From Pseudomonas sp. 31-12 (GTDB taxonomy: Bacteria; Pseudomonadota; Gammaproteobacteria; Pseudomonadales; Pseudomonadaceae), in contig NZ_CP029482.1 of NCBI RefSeq assembly GCF_003151075.1, positions 6,014,001 to 6,078,000 on the forward strand: 64,000 bases of DNA, read 5' to 3'. Within the stretch, counting starts at the first letter, position 1, and every line of letters begins with the position of its first letter. The position numbers were made by a program, and so were the translations under genes. Below the pieces are notes generated by a model. It made no database searches. It saw only the letters and a list, made by a program, of their open reading frames with translations, and was not told the DNA's origin. Below are positions 34,692-43,300 of the stretch, in pieces.

Positions 34692-36062
34692 TCAGAGCCG
34701 GCCGTATTCCTGAGCCGTACGATCAACCGCTTTCAGGGTCTTGCCGACCAGCTCATCGATTTCTTCCCGACTGGCAATCAATGCCGGCGCCATGATCATC
34801 CGCCCCAACGTCGAGCGAATAATCACGCCCTCTTCAAAGCCGATCGTGCGGCAACGCCAGGCGATGTCGTTCTCATTGGCAAAGCGCTTGCGACTGGTTT
34901 TGTCCTCGGCCAATTGCAACGCCGCGACCATGCCGACACCCTGAATATCGCCCACCAACGGGTGATTGCCGAACACCTCGCGCAGGCACTGTTGCAAGTA
35001 CGGCCCGATGTCATCCTTCACCCGCGTTACCACGCCTTCATCACGCAACGCCGTGAGGTTGGCAATCGCCACGGCCGCTGCCACCGGGTGCCCGGAATAG
35101 GTCAGGCCGTGGGCAAATACCCCGCCCTGCTCCACCAGCACCTGAGCCATTTTCTTCGACAGAATCAACCCGCCCATCGGGATGTAACCCGAGGTCAAAC
35201 CCTTGGCGATGGACAAGGTATCCGGCTCGAAACCGAAGTGTTCGTGGGCAAACCATTCGCCGGTACGACCGAAGCCACCGATCACTTCATCCGCGCACAA
35301 CAGCACATCGTACTTACGGCAGATCCGCTGGATCTCCGGCCAGTAACTTTCGGGTGGAAAGATCATCCCGCCCGCGCCCTGGAACGGTTCGGCGATAAAC
35401 CCGGCGACCTTGTCCGCGCCCAGTTCGAGAATCTTCGCTTCCAGTTGCTGCGCCGCCCGCAGGCCGAATTCGACCGGCGTCAGGTTGCCCTCGTGGGCGA
35501 AAAAGTACGGTTCATCGATGTGTTCGATGTCGGGGAGCATGCCGCCCATTTCGTGCATGAACTTCATGCCACCGAGCGCCGTCGCCGCCAGCGTCGAGCC
35601 GTGGTAACCGTTCCAGCGACCGATCATGATTTTCTTCTCGGGCTTGCCGAGGATCGTCCAATAACGCCGCACAGTACGGATCAACACCTCGTTGGCTTCG
35701 GAGCCGGAGTTGGTGTAGATCGCGTGGCTGTAGTGCCCCGGCAACAGGCTGAACAGCAGCTCCGAAAGCTCGATCACCTGCGGGTGGGTGGTGTGGAAAA
35801 ACATGTTGTAGTACGGCAATTGCTCGAGCTGCCGGGTCGCCGCAGCGGCCAGGTCCTTGCGCCCGTAACCGAGGTTGGTGCACCACAACCCGGACATGCC
35901 GTCGAGGTAACGCCGCCCATCGTTGTCCCACAGGTGCAGGCGCTCGCCGCGGACCATCACCCGCGGCCCTTCGTCGTTGAGCGCTTTTTGATCGACGAAT
36001 GCGTGGATGTGGTGCGCAGCGTCGGCGGCCTGGTAGTCGCGGGTTTCACGTGGTGTGGTCAT
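34692..36062 (-). CDS. Class III aminotransferase, polyamine:pyruvate (SpuC)-like
   Basis: A 456-residue PLP enzyme. The PLP lysine is K287 (SIAKGLTSGYIPMGG) and the ring-nitrogen aspartate is D258 (CADEVIGGFGRTGEW). MSGLWCTNLGYGRKDL, YYNMFFHTTHP and RWNGYHGSTLAAT are close to SpuC and related omega-amine:pyruvate transaminases. It would move a terminal amino group to pyruvate and give an aldehyde, the substrate for the dehydrogenase encoded just upstream (31 bases apart). The amine itself is not known. Gene order suggests the enzymes are one operon, with the importer operon following. Confidence 0.88.
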   Translation of the reverse strand: MTTPRETRDYQAADAAHHIHAFVDQKALNDEGPRVMVRGERLHLWDNDGRRYLDGMSGLWCTNLGYGRKDLAAAATRQLEQLPYYNMFFHTTHPQVIELSELLFSLLPGHYSHAIYTNSGSEANEVLIRTVRRYWTILGKPEKKIMIGRWNGYHGSTLAATALGGMKFMHEMGGMLPDIEHIDEPYFFAHEGNLTPVEFGLRAAQQLEAKILELGADKVAGFIAEPFQGAGGMIFPPESYWPEIQRICRKYDVLLCADEVIGGFGRTGEWFAHEHFGFEPDTLSIAKGLTSGYIPMGGLILSKKMAQVLVEQGGVFAHGLTYSGHPVAAAVAIANLTALRDEGVVTRVKDDIGPYLQQCLREVFGNHPLVGDIQGVGMVAALQLAEDKTSRKRFANENDIAWRCRTIGFEEGVIIRSTLGRMIMAPALIASREEIDELVGKTLKAVDRTAQEYGRL

Positions 36063-36093
36063 CGCCAGTTCTCCGTTTTGTTATGAGCGGCTG

Positions 36094-37602
36094 TTATGCG
36101 CGCAGCTGAAACCAGGTGGTCTTCAACTGGGTGTATTTATCGAACGAGTGCAGCGACAGGTCGCGCCCGAAACCGGACTGTTTGCCGCCGCCGAAAGGCA
36201 CGGTCACGTCGAGCGCATCAACGCAGTTGACCGACACCGTGCCCGCTCGCAATTGCCGCGCCACACGGTGGGCGCGGTTGAGGTCGTCGGTCCACAGCGA
36301 AGCCGCCAAGCCGTAGACGCTGTCGTTGGCCAGTTGCAACGCATGGGCCTCGTCATCGAACGCCGTAACCGCCAGCACTGGGCCGAACACTTCCTCGCGA
36401 AACAGCGGCATGTCCGGGCTGACGCCGGTAAAAATCGTCGGCTGAATGAAGTTGTCGGAGCCGTTGAAAATCGACTGCCGGCCGCCGCACACCTTGGTTG
36501 CGCCGAGGCGTTCGGCCTGCTGGATGAACTTCATGATGCGCGCGGTCTGGCGGCTGTCGACAATCGCCCCGGCGCTGCTCGACGGGTCCAGTGGATCACC
36601 CGGTTGCCAGCGTTCGGCCTGCACTTTGAGCCGCTCGACGAACTCATCATGAATCGAACGTTGCACCAGCAACCGCGAGTTGGCCGAACACACTTCGCCC
36701 TGATTGAAGAAGATCCCGAACGCGGCTTTCTCGGCAGCCAAGTCAAGGTCCTGGCAATCGGCGAACACCAGATTGGCGCTCTTGCCGCCGCACTCCAGCC
36801 ACACCTGTTTCAGGTTCGACTGCGCGGAATACTGCATGAAATATTTGCCGACTTCGGTGGAGCCGGTGAACACCAGGCAATCGACGTCCGGGTGCAAACC
36901 GAGGGCTTTGCCGGTCTGCTCGCCGAGGCCCGGCAGCACGTTCAGCACGCCGGGCGGCAGACCGGCTTCCAGCGCCAGCTCGGCCAGACGCAACGCGGAG
37001 AACGGTGACTGCTCGGCGGGTTTGAGGATCACGGAATTGCCCGCCGCCAGCGCGGGTGCGAGTTTCCACGCGGCCATGTCCAGCGGGAAGTTCCACGGCA
37101 CCACGGCGGCGACCACGCCCAGCGCTTCGCGGGTGATGGTCGCCAGCACGTTTTGCGCGCTGGGGGCGATCTGGTCGTAGAGTTTGTCGAGGCTTTCGGC
37201 GTACCAGCGAAACACCCCGGCGGCGCCTGGCACGTCGATGTTGTAGGCGTCCATCACCGGTTTGCCCATGTTCAGCGAGTCGAGCAGCGCCAGCTCTTCG
37301 CGGTGGGTCATGATCAGCTCAGCCAGGCGCAGCAACACTTGTTTGCGCTCACTGGGCGAACGTGCTGACCAGATGCCGGCCTCGAACACTCGCCGCGCAT
37401 TGCGTACCGCCGCGTCCACCTCTTCATCACCGCAAGCGGTCACGTTAGCCAAGCGCTGGCCAGTGGCGGGGTTGATCGCCGCAAAGGTCTGCCCCGACTG
37501 TGCCGAACGGGGTTTGCCGTCGATCACGGCCAGATCGGGAAACCGCAGCGCAGCGGCTTTGTTTTGCCAGTATGCAAGCTCGAACACGTTCAGATGCTCC
37601 AT
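36094..37602 (-). CDS. NAD(P)-dependent aldehyde dehydrogenase, PuuC/KauB-like
   Basis: A 502-residue aldehyde dehydrogenase. The catalytic cysteine is C305 (NQGEVCSANSR) and the general-base glutamate E270 (WLECGGKSANLVF); the cofactor site has PWNFPLDMAAWKLAPAL and FTGSTEVGK. It resembles PuuC and KauB, which oxidise gamma-glutamyl-aminobutyraldehyde and aminobutyraldehydes. It stands before the SpuC-like gene in one operon and is divergent from a LysR gene. The start was chosen at MEHLNVFELAYW; an upstream extension of 31 codons has no family similarity. Confidence 0.9.
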   Translation of the reverse strand: MEHLNVFELAYWQNKAAALRFPDLAVIDGKPRSAQSGQTFAAINPATGQRLANVTACGDEEVDAAVRNARRVFEAGIWSARSPSERKQVLLRLAELIMTHREELALLDSLNMGKPVMDAYNIDVPGAAGVFRWYAESLDKLYDQIAPSAQNVLATITREALGVVAAVVPWNFPLDMAAWKLAPALAAGNSVILKPAEQSPFSALRLAELALEAGLPPGVLNVLPGLGEQTGKALGLHPDVDCLVFTGSTEVGKYFMQYSAQSNLKQVWLECGGKSANLVFADCQDLDLAAEKAAFGIFFNQGEVCSANSRLLVQRSIHDEFVERLKVQAERWQPGDPLDPSSSAGAIVDSRQTARIMKFIQQAERLGATKVCGGRQSIFNGSDNFIQPTIFTGVSPDMPLFREEVFGPVLAVTAFDDEAHALQLANDSVYGLAASLWTDDLNRAHRVARQLRAGTVSVNCVDALDVTVPFGGGKQSGFGRDLSLHSFDKYTQLKTTWFQLRA

Positions 37603-37636
37603 GGGCTTTTCTTGTGTCTGGATGGTGGCCCAGGCC

Positions 37637-37692
37637 CGAGTCCAGTAAAAATAGTAAAAATGTCTTCGCAGACCATGAAAAAACTGGGCAGC
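37637..37692 (-). promoter_or_regulatory. Shared upstream element of the aldehyde dehydrogenase gene (copy 2)
   Basis: Partner of 34438-34493. It lies 35-90 bases before the aldehyde dehydrogenase start and within the space shared with the divergent LysR gene. The GCTGCCCAGTTTTTTCAT core (minus strand) and, at the same spacing, GACAT and a TTTTNCT run are common to both. Confidence 0.5.
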
Positions 37693-37813
37693 CAATCTCC
37701 CCGGTTGTGCGGGATGTGGTTATTGTTCAAGCACAACAACACCGTCGTCAGAACGGATGCAGTCGGCGCAAAAATTGCCTGGATGTCAGAGTCCATCCAC
37801 CCCGAGGTTTGCC

Positions 37814-38728
37814 GTGGCTGCCTACAACCTGCGTCAATTGAAGTACTTCATCACCACCGTCGAATGCGGCAGCGTCGCCGAAGCTTCGCGCAAGCTGTAC
37901 ATCGCCCAACCGGCGATCTCCACGGCGATCAAAGGCCTGGAAGACAGCTTCGGCGTGCAATTGCTGATCCGCCATCACGCCCAGGGCGTGTCGCTGACAC
38001 CGAGCGGTGCGCGCTTTTATCGCAAGGCCCAGGAACTGCTGCGCATGGCCAAGGAGTTCGAACAGAACGCCCTGGCCGACAACGACGTGGTGGCCGGGCA
38101 AATCGATATCGGCTGTTTCGAAACGGTCGCGCCGCTGTACCTGCCGCAGTTGATTGCCGGGTTCTCGGCGCTATACCCGGGGGTGAAAATCCGCATTCGC
38201 GACGGCGAGCAGCAAGAGCTGGTGCAAGGCCTGACCTCCGGTACTTTCGACCTGGCGATCCTCTATGAACACGAACTCGACGCCACGATTCAGACCGAAC
38301 CGCTGATGCCGGCGCAGCGGCCTTATGCGTTGCTGCCGGCGGATCATCGCTTTGCCCAACTCAAGCAAGTGTCGCTGCGCGATCTGTGCCTGGAGCCGAT
38401 GATTCTGCTGGACGTGCAACCGAGCCGGACCTACTTCGTCAGCCTGTTCGAAGAACTGAACCTGTCGCCGAACATTGCCTTCAGCTCACCGTCGATCGAG
38501 ATGGTCCGGGGCATGGTCGGGCAAGGGTTCGGCTTCTCGATCCTGGTGACGCGGCCGCATTCGGAATGCACCTACGACGGGAAGAAGGTGGTGTGCGTGG
38601 ACATTGTCGAAGACGTCACCGGCTCAGGATTGGTGGCGGCGTGGCTCAAACGCGGGCAACTGACCAAACCGGCGCAGTTGTTTGCGGATTACTGCCGGGA
38701 GCAGCTGACTGCCAAAGCCGGAACCTGA
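37814..38728 (+). CDS. LysR family regulator of the amine cluster
   Basis: A 304-residue regulator. The helix-turn-helix is in YFITTVECGSVAEASRKLYIAQPAISTAIKGLEDSFGVQLL, and the effector domain has GQIDIGCFETVAPLYLPQLI. The GTG start at 37814 follows GAGG by six bases and gives VAAYNLRQLKYF, the normal N-terminal length; the ATG 19 codons upstream is less likely. It is divergent from the aldehyde dehydrogenase, with 211 bases between them that contain one of the two shared elements, so it probably activates the cluster. Confidence 0.88.
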   Translation: MAAYNLRQLKYFITTVECGSVAEASRKLYIAQPAISTAIKGLEDSFGVQLLIRHHAQGVSLTPSGARFYRKAQELLRMAKEFEQNALADNDVVAGQIDIGCFETVAPLYLPQLIAGFSALYPGVKIRIRDGEQQELVQGLTSGTFDLAILYEHELDATIQTEPLMPAQRPYALLPADHRFAQLKQVSLRDLCLEPMILLDVQPSRTYFVSLFEELNLSPNIAFSSPSIEMVRGMVGQGFGFSILVTRPHSECTYDGKKVVCVDIVEDVTGSGLVAAWLKRGQLTKPAQLFADYCREQLTAKAGT

Positions 38729-38740
38729 GCCTGGTGGAAT

Positions 38741-38876
38741 CCTGTGGCGAGGGGGCTTGCCCCCGTTGGGTGGCGAAGCCACCCCAAGATCTGCAACCGA
38801 AGTGTGTCAGTTACACCGCATGCAATGGTTTACGACTGCTGCGCAGCCGAACGGGGGCAAGCCCCCTCACCACAGG
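38741..38876. repeat. REP pair (GTGGCGAGGGGGCTTG family), inverted
   Basis: CCTGTGGCGAGGGGGCTTGC is mirrored by GCAAGCCCCCTCACCACAGG, with CTGCTGCGCAG inside, between the converging LysR and hrpB genes. Confidence 0.85.
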
Positions 38877-38915
38877 CAAGCTCCCTCACACAGGGTTTGT
38901 GTTCAGCCCCTGGAG

Positions 38916-41432
38916 TTACTTGCGGGGTTTGATCCGCGCGGTCGCTTCGGCCACCAGCGGATCATCCGGCCAGTAATGCTTCGGATACCGCCCCTTCAAA
39001 TCCTTCTTCACCTCCGCATACGTGCTGCGCCAGAAGTTCGCCAGATCCTGCGTCACCTGCACCGGCCGCCGTGCCGGGGACAGCAGGTGCAGCTTCACCA
39101 CTTGCCGGCCACCGGCAATACGCGGGGTGTCGGACAGGCCGAACAGTTCCTGTAGACGCACCGCCAGAATCGGCGGCTGCTCGCTGTAATCCAGTCGAAT
39201 CGACGAACCCGACGGCACGCTCAGATGATGCGGTGCCAGCTCATCCAGGCGTTGCGGCAGCGGCCATGGCAGCAGGTTGTGGACGATGCTCGACAGGTCG
39301 AGGTTGGCAAAATGGCTGAGGCGCGAGACCTTGCCCAGATACGGCATCAACCAGTGCTCAAGGTTTTTCAGCAGTGCGGCGTCGCTGACATCCGGCCACT
39401 CACTCTCGCTCTTGCTGCCAAGGTCCAGCTGGCGCAACAACGCCACCCGCGCTTGCCACTGACGAAGCTCCGGGGTCCACGGCAACAGTTCCAGCCCCTT
39501 GCTCCGAACCAGATTCACCAGCGCCTGGCTGCGAGCGGTTTCGTCGAGGCCCGTCAGCGGTTCACGGCTGAGAATCAATTCACCGACCTTGCGCTGACGC
39601 TCGGCGCGTAACACGCCTTCGCGTTCATCCCAATCAAGTTGATCGACCACGCGCACTTGCTCGGCCAGCACCGAATCGAACAACGCCGGATCAAAATCCG
39701 CCGCCAGATAAATCCGCTCCTCACGCTGGCCCTGGCGACTGCCAAGATCGGCGATCACCAACCACGCTTGCTTCATCAAACTGTCCGCTTCAGCGAACAA
39801 CGCCGCACGGCCGTTCGCCAAGCGATATTCCGCGCCACCGGCACGTCGCTGCTGGGCGACACGGTCGGGATAGGCCAACGCGAGCAGGGCGCCGAGCCAG
39901 CGCGGATGATCCGGATCGCTGACCGGCTCCGACGCTTTGCCGCGCAGGTAACCGCGATACTGCCGCGCCAGTTGCCGGGCGCGTTGCACGCCGCCCTGAG
40001 CACCGCGAGCAGCACGCTCTTCGCCGGACAACAGCACCAATCGGCTGTGCAGATCCGCTCCGGCGCCACGCAAGATGTCCCGCTCGCCGAGTAGTGCCGC
40101 GACATCGCAAGCCATGTCGGCCAAACCAAGCGCCTGCCCACGCAACAACAAATGGGCGATGCGCGGATGGGCCGGCAGTTCGGCCATAGCCTGACCGTGA
40201 CGAGTGAGTGCTTCGCCGTCCAAGGCACCCAGGCGACCAAGCAGATCCTGCGCCTGTGCATAAGCGGCAGCAGGCGGCACGTCGAGCCACACCAATTGCG
40301 TCGGGGTCACGCCCCAGCGACCGAGTTGCAAAGCCAGGCCGGCGAGGTCCGCCGAGAGAATTTCCGCGCTGGCATAGGCCGCCAGTTGCTCGTGCTGATC
40401 CTGCGACCACAAGCGATAACACACGCCCGGTTCCAGGCGCCCGGCCCGGCCGGCGCGTTGGGTGGCGCTGGCCTTGGAAATACGCTGGGTGTCGAGGCGG
40501 GTCATGCCGCTGCCGGGATCGAAACGCGGCACCCGCGCCAACCCGGCATCGATCACCACGCGCACGCCGTCGATGGTCAGGCTGGTTTCGGCGATGTTGG
40601 TGGCCAGCACCACTTTGCGCTTGCCCGCCGGGGCCGGATCGATCGCGGCGCGTTGAGCGGCGAGGTCCAGTTCACCGTGCAACGGGCAGAGCAACACCTG
40701 TGTGCTCTCACCCAGCGCATCAGCCAATTGCTGATGCACACGACGGATTTCCGCCTGCCCCGGCAGGAACACCAGCACGCTGCCGGTCTCGTCATTCAAG
40801 GCTTCAAGAATCGTCTGCACCAGACGCGGCTCGATGAATTCGCCGGGCTGGAACGGCCGGCCCCAGCGCATCGCCACCGGGTACATGCGGCCTTCACTGC
40901 GCAAAATCGGCGCATCATCGAGCAGCCCGGCCAGGCGTTCGCCTTCGAGCGTTGCAGACATCAAAAGGATTTTCAGCGGTTGATCGTCGCGAAACAGCTC
41001 CCGGCCATTCAGGCTCAGGGCCAGTGCCAGATCCGCGTCGAGACTGCGCTCGTGGAATTCATCGAAGATCAGCAGGCCAACGCCTTCGAGTGCAGGGTCA
41101 TCCTGCAAGCGTCGGGTGAGAATGCCTTCTGTGACCACTTCGATACGGGTCTTGGGGCCGACTTTGCTGTCGAGGCGAATGCGATAACCAACGGTTTCAC
41201 CGACCTTCTCGCCCAGCTCACTGGCCAGGCGCTCCGCCGCCGCCCGCGCCGCCAGACGGCGCGGTTCAAGCATCAGAATGGTCTGCCCGGCCAGCCACGG
41301 CTCGTTGAGCAAGGCCAGCGGAACACGGGTGGTCTTACCGGCACCGGGCGGTGCTTCGAGCACGGCTTCGTGGCGTGTCGCCAAGGCTTCACGCAGGGCG
41401 GGTAAAACTTCATCAATCGGCAGAGAAATCAT
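38916..41432 (-). CDS. hrpB: ATP-dependent helicase HrpB
   Basis: An 838-residue DEAH/RHA-type helicase. Motif I is APPGAGKTTRVPL, Ia is EPRRLAARAAAERLA, II is IFDEFHERSLDADLAL (DEFH), III is LMSATLEGERLA, and VI is QRAGRAGRLEPGVCYRLW. The HrpB-specific C-terminal part follows. Its role is poorly known. Its 5' end with about 37 bases upstream is duplicated at 43111-43227 on the far side of a toxin-antitoxin cassette, so its present promoter region is next to that cassette. Confidence 0.93.
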   Translation of the reverse strand: MISLPIDEVLPALREALATRHEAVLEAPPGAGKTTRVPLALLNEPWLAGQTILMLEPRRLAARAAAERLASELGEKVGETVGYRIRLDSKVGPKTRIEVVTEGILTRRLQDDPALEGVGLLIFDEFHERSLDADLALALSLNGRELFRDDQPLKILLMSATLEGERLAGLLDDAPILRSEGRMYPVAMRWGRPFQPGEFIEPRLVQTILEALNDETGSVLVFLPGQAEIRRVHQQLADALGESTQVLLCPLHGELDLAAQRAAIDPAPAGKRKVVLATNIAETSLTIDGVRVVIDAGLARVPRFDPGSGMTRLDTQRISKASATQRAGRAGRLEPGVCYRLWSQDQHEQLAAYASAEILSADLAGLALQLGRWGVTPTQLVWLDVPPAAAYAQAQDLLGRLGALDGEALTRHGQAMAELPAHPRIAHLLLRGQALGLADMACDVAALLGERDILRGAGADLHSRLVLLSGEERAARGAQGGVQRARQLARQYRGYLRGKASEPVSDPDHPRWLGALLALAYPDRVAQQRRAGGAEYRLANGRAALFAEADSLMKQAWLVIADLGSRQGQREERIYLAADFDPALFDSVLAEQVRVVDQLDWDEREGVLRAERQRKVGELILSREPLTGLDETARSQALVNLVRSKGLELLPWTPELRQWQARVALLRQLDLGSKSESEWPDVSDAALLKNLEHWLMPYLGKVSRLSHFANLDLSSIVHNLLPWPLPQRLDELAPHHLSVPSGSSIRLDYSEQPPILAVRLQELFGLSDTPRIAGGRQVVKLHLLSPARRPVQVTQDLANFWRSTYAEVKKDLKGRYPKHYWPDDPLVAEATARIKPRK

Positions 41433-41469
41433 GCTGGCTCCCAGACAAGCCGGGAAGTATAACGGCGAA
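41353..41469. repeat. Left copy of the 117-bp hrpB 5' end repeat
   Basis: Covers the first 80 bases of intact hrpB and 37 bases upstream. It matches 43111-43227 without gaps at about 105 of 117 positions by eye; most differences fall in the upstream 25 bases. Confidence 0.9.
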
Positions 41470-41502
41470 GCTTCCAGACCACTGCAACCGGACGATCAGA
41501 AT

Positions 41503-42028
41503 CTAGATTTTGAAGGCTGTCCGTACACGCTCAGCGACTTCAGCCATAGTCACTGCGCGAAGTCCGATGGCTTTCATGTCCACATCCAGTGAGGGCATGA
41601 CGTCCAGAAACTGCCGCAAATCCTCTGCGATGCTTTCGGGCAGATCAAACGCCGAATCCGCAGAAAGAAGGCGGGACAGCACAACGATGTCCTTCAGGTG
41701 TTTACTGCTCTTGCGGCCAGCATTTGGCTCTGTGCACTCAGGGCGACTGAGGTTGGTCCATGCCTGTGCTTTCAGCGGGATCAGTCGATCGACGCCGATA
41801 TAGGAAAGGTCTGCAGTGTCGTTGCGACCTTCGACTATGAACGTGTAGTAAGCCTCATCGAGCAGAATCGCAGACAGATCGGAAACTTCACCGTCTACAG
41901 GAACAGGTGGCCCGGAACGTGATGCCCGCGTCTTCAAGTGTCAGGCTGGCTGCAACGCCGCCGATGAGTACATAACGATCCGTATAGCCGGCGAAGGCTC
42001 CACGAAAGGTATCCAGTCCTTTTACCAT
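41503..42028 (-). pseudogene. AbiEii-type nucleotidyltransferase toxin, broken
   Basis: Reading starts at an ATG overlapping the antitoxin gene stop and gives MVKGLDTFRGAF...YVLIGGVAASLTLEDAGITFRAT, the start of AbiEii-like nucleotidyltransferases (GG.A..L..E..G..FR.T.D.D). The frame then stops at codon 47. The rest of the protein continues in another frame (41503-41937: SDLSAILLDEAYYTFIVEGR, GVDRLIPLKAQAW, KHLKDIVVLSRLL). Between them the D-x-D catalytic part and about 50-70 residues found in intact relatives are missing. Internal deletion plus frameshift; no active transferase is expected. The two halves together would make the usual N- and C-terminal parts. Confidence 0.75.
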
Positions 42029-43023
42029 TCGATCTTCTCCATCATTTCATCAAGGCTGATCTGGACTCTGTCATCAACGTCATCCCTTAAGCTGAGGTAG
42101 AGAGACAGGGGGTCCACACTTTCTCCCGACACTGGAACACAGGTTTTGCCAAAAATGTGATCCGGAGAGTAACTCCAGATTTCGACCTCAAACGCGGGAT
42201 CATCGAATCGACCAACTTCCTTGCGGCCAGCCCTCCTGCCCTCCAGGTCCCACTCTTCTTTGGAAAACGCGATGATCGGTATCGGGGGCTCCCCGAGCAT
42301 CGACGTTTTACTGAGCGCAGACAGACCAGCCGATCTCTGCACCAAAGGGGCCCAATCAGCGTACGTCACCCGTTTCACCGGGTTTTGCAACGCTGGAAGG
42401 GCCTTTTTCCAGATGACCTCCGGCGCCGCAACAAAGCGCCAGCGAGGGGGTTTGTCATTCGAGGCAGGCTCTATCAATCCGAACGATTGAAATTCTTTCA
42501 TCGCCCTGGACATTGTCATTTTCGAGTACGCCTCCCCTACCATCAGGTCTGCGCCTCGAAAGGCAAAGTCCTTGCCCCACCCTTGAGTGATGGCCGCGAT
42601 AAGCAAAGCCTGGCTCGCCGGGCCCATGACTTGTTTATCGACTTGCCTGCTGCGATAAAACTCTCGCAGATCAATTCCAAGCTGTGGAGCGAAGAGTTGA
42701 TTGCCGGGTACTACAAACTGCACCCCAGACTCGATGAGGCGTTTTCTTTCATATGATTTGAGTGCGCCGGTCGCATAGAGGATCGGATGATCCACCATTT
42801 TTTGCAGAACTTCGATGTGCTTGCGGATCGTCGCAACGTTTTCGAAAGGCTCGTGAGCCAGCAATACGAGGCATTGCCGGTCGTAGAGCGTCACGATGTC
42901 GAAGGTGTATTCGTCCAAGAGATAGAAGGGTAAACCCTTGGTTTTCCCCCAGCGCTTAATCTCGGGTTTAATCCCGAAAATCGATTCGAAGTAGTCTTGA
43001 ATCTCTTGCCTGCTGGTTTTCAC
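42022..43023 (-). CDS. Winged-helix DNA-binding protein, putative antitoxin of an AbiE-like pair
   Basis: A 333-residue protein. The N-terminal half (FESIFGIKPEIKRWGKTKGLPFYLLDEYTFDIVTL) has a nuclease- or ligand-like look without clear catalytic residues. The middle (AITQGWGKDFAFRGADLMVGEAYSKMTMSRAMKEFQSFGLIE) is a winged helix-turn-helix. Genes of this type are found just ahead of AbiEii-type nucleotidyltransferase toxins, as here, where the toxin start overlaps its stop. It is intact while the toxin is broken. A perfect 9-base inverted repeat lies 29-51 bases before its start and is a likely autoregulatory operator. Confidence 0.72.
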   Translation of the reverse strand: MKTSRQEIQDYFESIFGIKPEIKRWGKTKGLPFYLLDEYTFDIVTLYDRQCLVLLAHEPFENVATIRKHIEVLQKMVDHPILYATGALKSYERKRLIESGVQFVVPGNQLFAPQLGIDLREFYRSRQVDKQVMGPASQALLIAAITQGWGKDFAFRGADLMVGEAYSKMTMSRAMKEFQSFGLIEPASNDKPPRWRFVAAPEVIWKKALPALQNPVKRVTYADWAPLVQRSAGLSALSKTSMLGEPPIPIIAFSKEEWDLEGRRAGRKEVGRFDDPAFEVEIWSYSPDHIFGKTCVPVSGESVDPLSLYLSLRDDVDDRVQISLDEMMEKIEW

Positions 43024-43051
43024 TTTGGCGCCTCACAACACGTTTTCAGCA

Positions 43052-43074
43052 CAGTAACAGCCTGACTGTTACTG
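43052..43074 (-). promoter_or_regulatory. Probable operator of the antitoxin gene
   Basis: CAGTAACAG-CCTGA-CTGTTACTG is a perfect inverted repeat with 9-base arms and a 5-base spacer. A third half-site (GTTACTA) lies at 43088-43094. The position, just before the antitoxin start, fits autorepression. Confidence 0.6.
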
Positions 43075-43103
43075 TTCATTAATCGTGTTACTAGCATCTA
43101 AGT

Positions 43104-43190
43104 TCAGCGCGTTTCGAGCACGGCTTCATCGCGTGTCGCCAAGGCTTCACGCAGCGCGGGTAAAACTTCATCAATCGGCAGAGAAATCAT
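43104..43190 (-). pseudogene. Truncated duplicate of the hrpB 5' end
   Basis: An ATG frame of 28 codons reads MISLPIDEVLPALREALATR and then ends at a stop in the cassette. It matches the HrpB N-terminus at 26 of its first 27 residues by eye. It keeps the upstream sequence and probably the original ribosome binding site and promoter. Confidence 0.85.
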
Positions 43191-43227
43191 GCTGGCTCCC
43201 AAACAGAGGGCCGAGTATAACGGCGAA
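43111..43227. repeat. Right copy of the 117-bp hrpB 5' end repeat
   Basis: Direct repeat partner of 41353-41469. Between the two copies lies 1.64 kb with the toxin-antitoxin pair only. Confidence 0.9.
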
Positions 43228-43300
43228 CTGTCCGGGGTTTATCACGGTCCTAATTCATATAGACGCCCTTTCGTTTACCAGATGATCCAGGAGATTTCCC

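Noticed and set aside
34689..36086. A 465-codon plus-strand frame opposite the aminotransferase
   Set aside because: Shadow of the SpuC-like gene; no recognisable domain.
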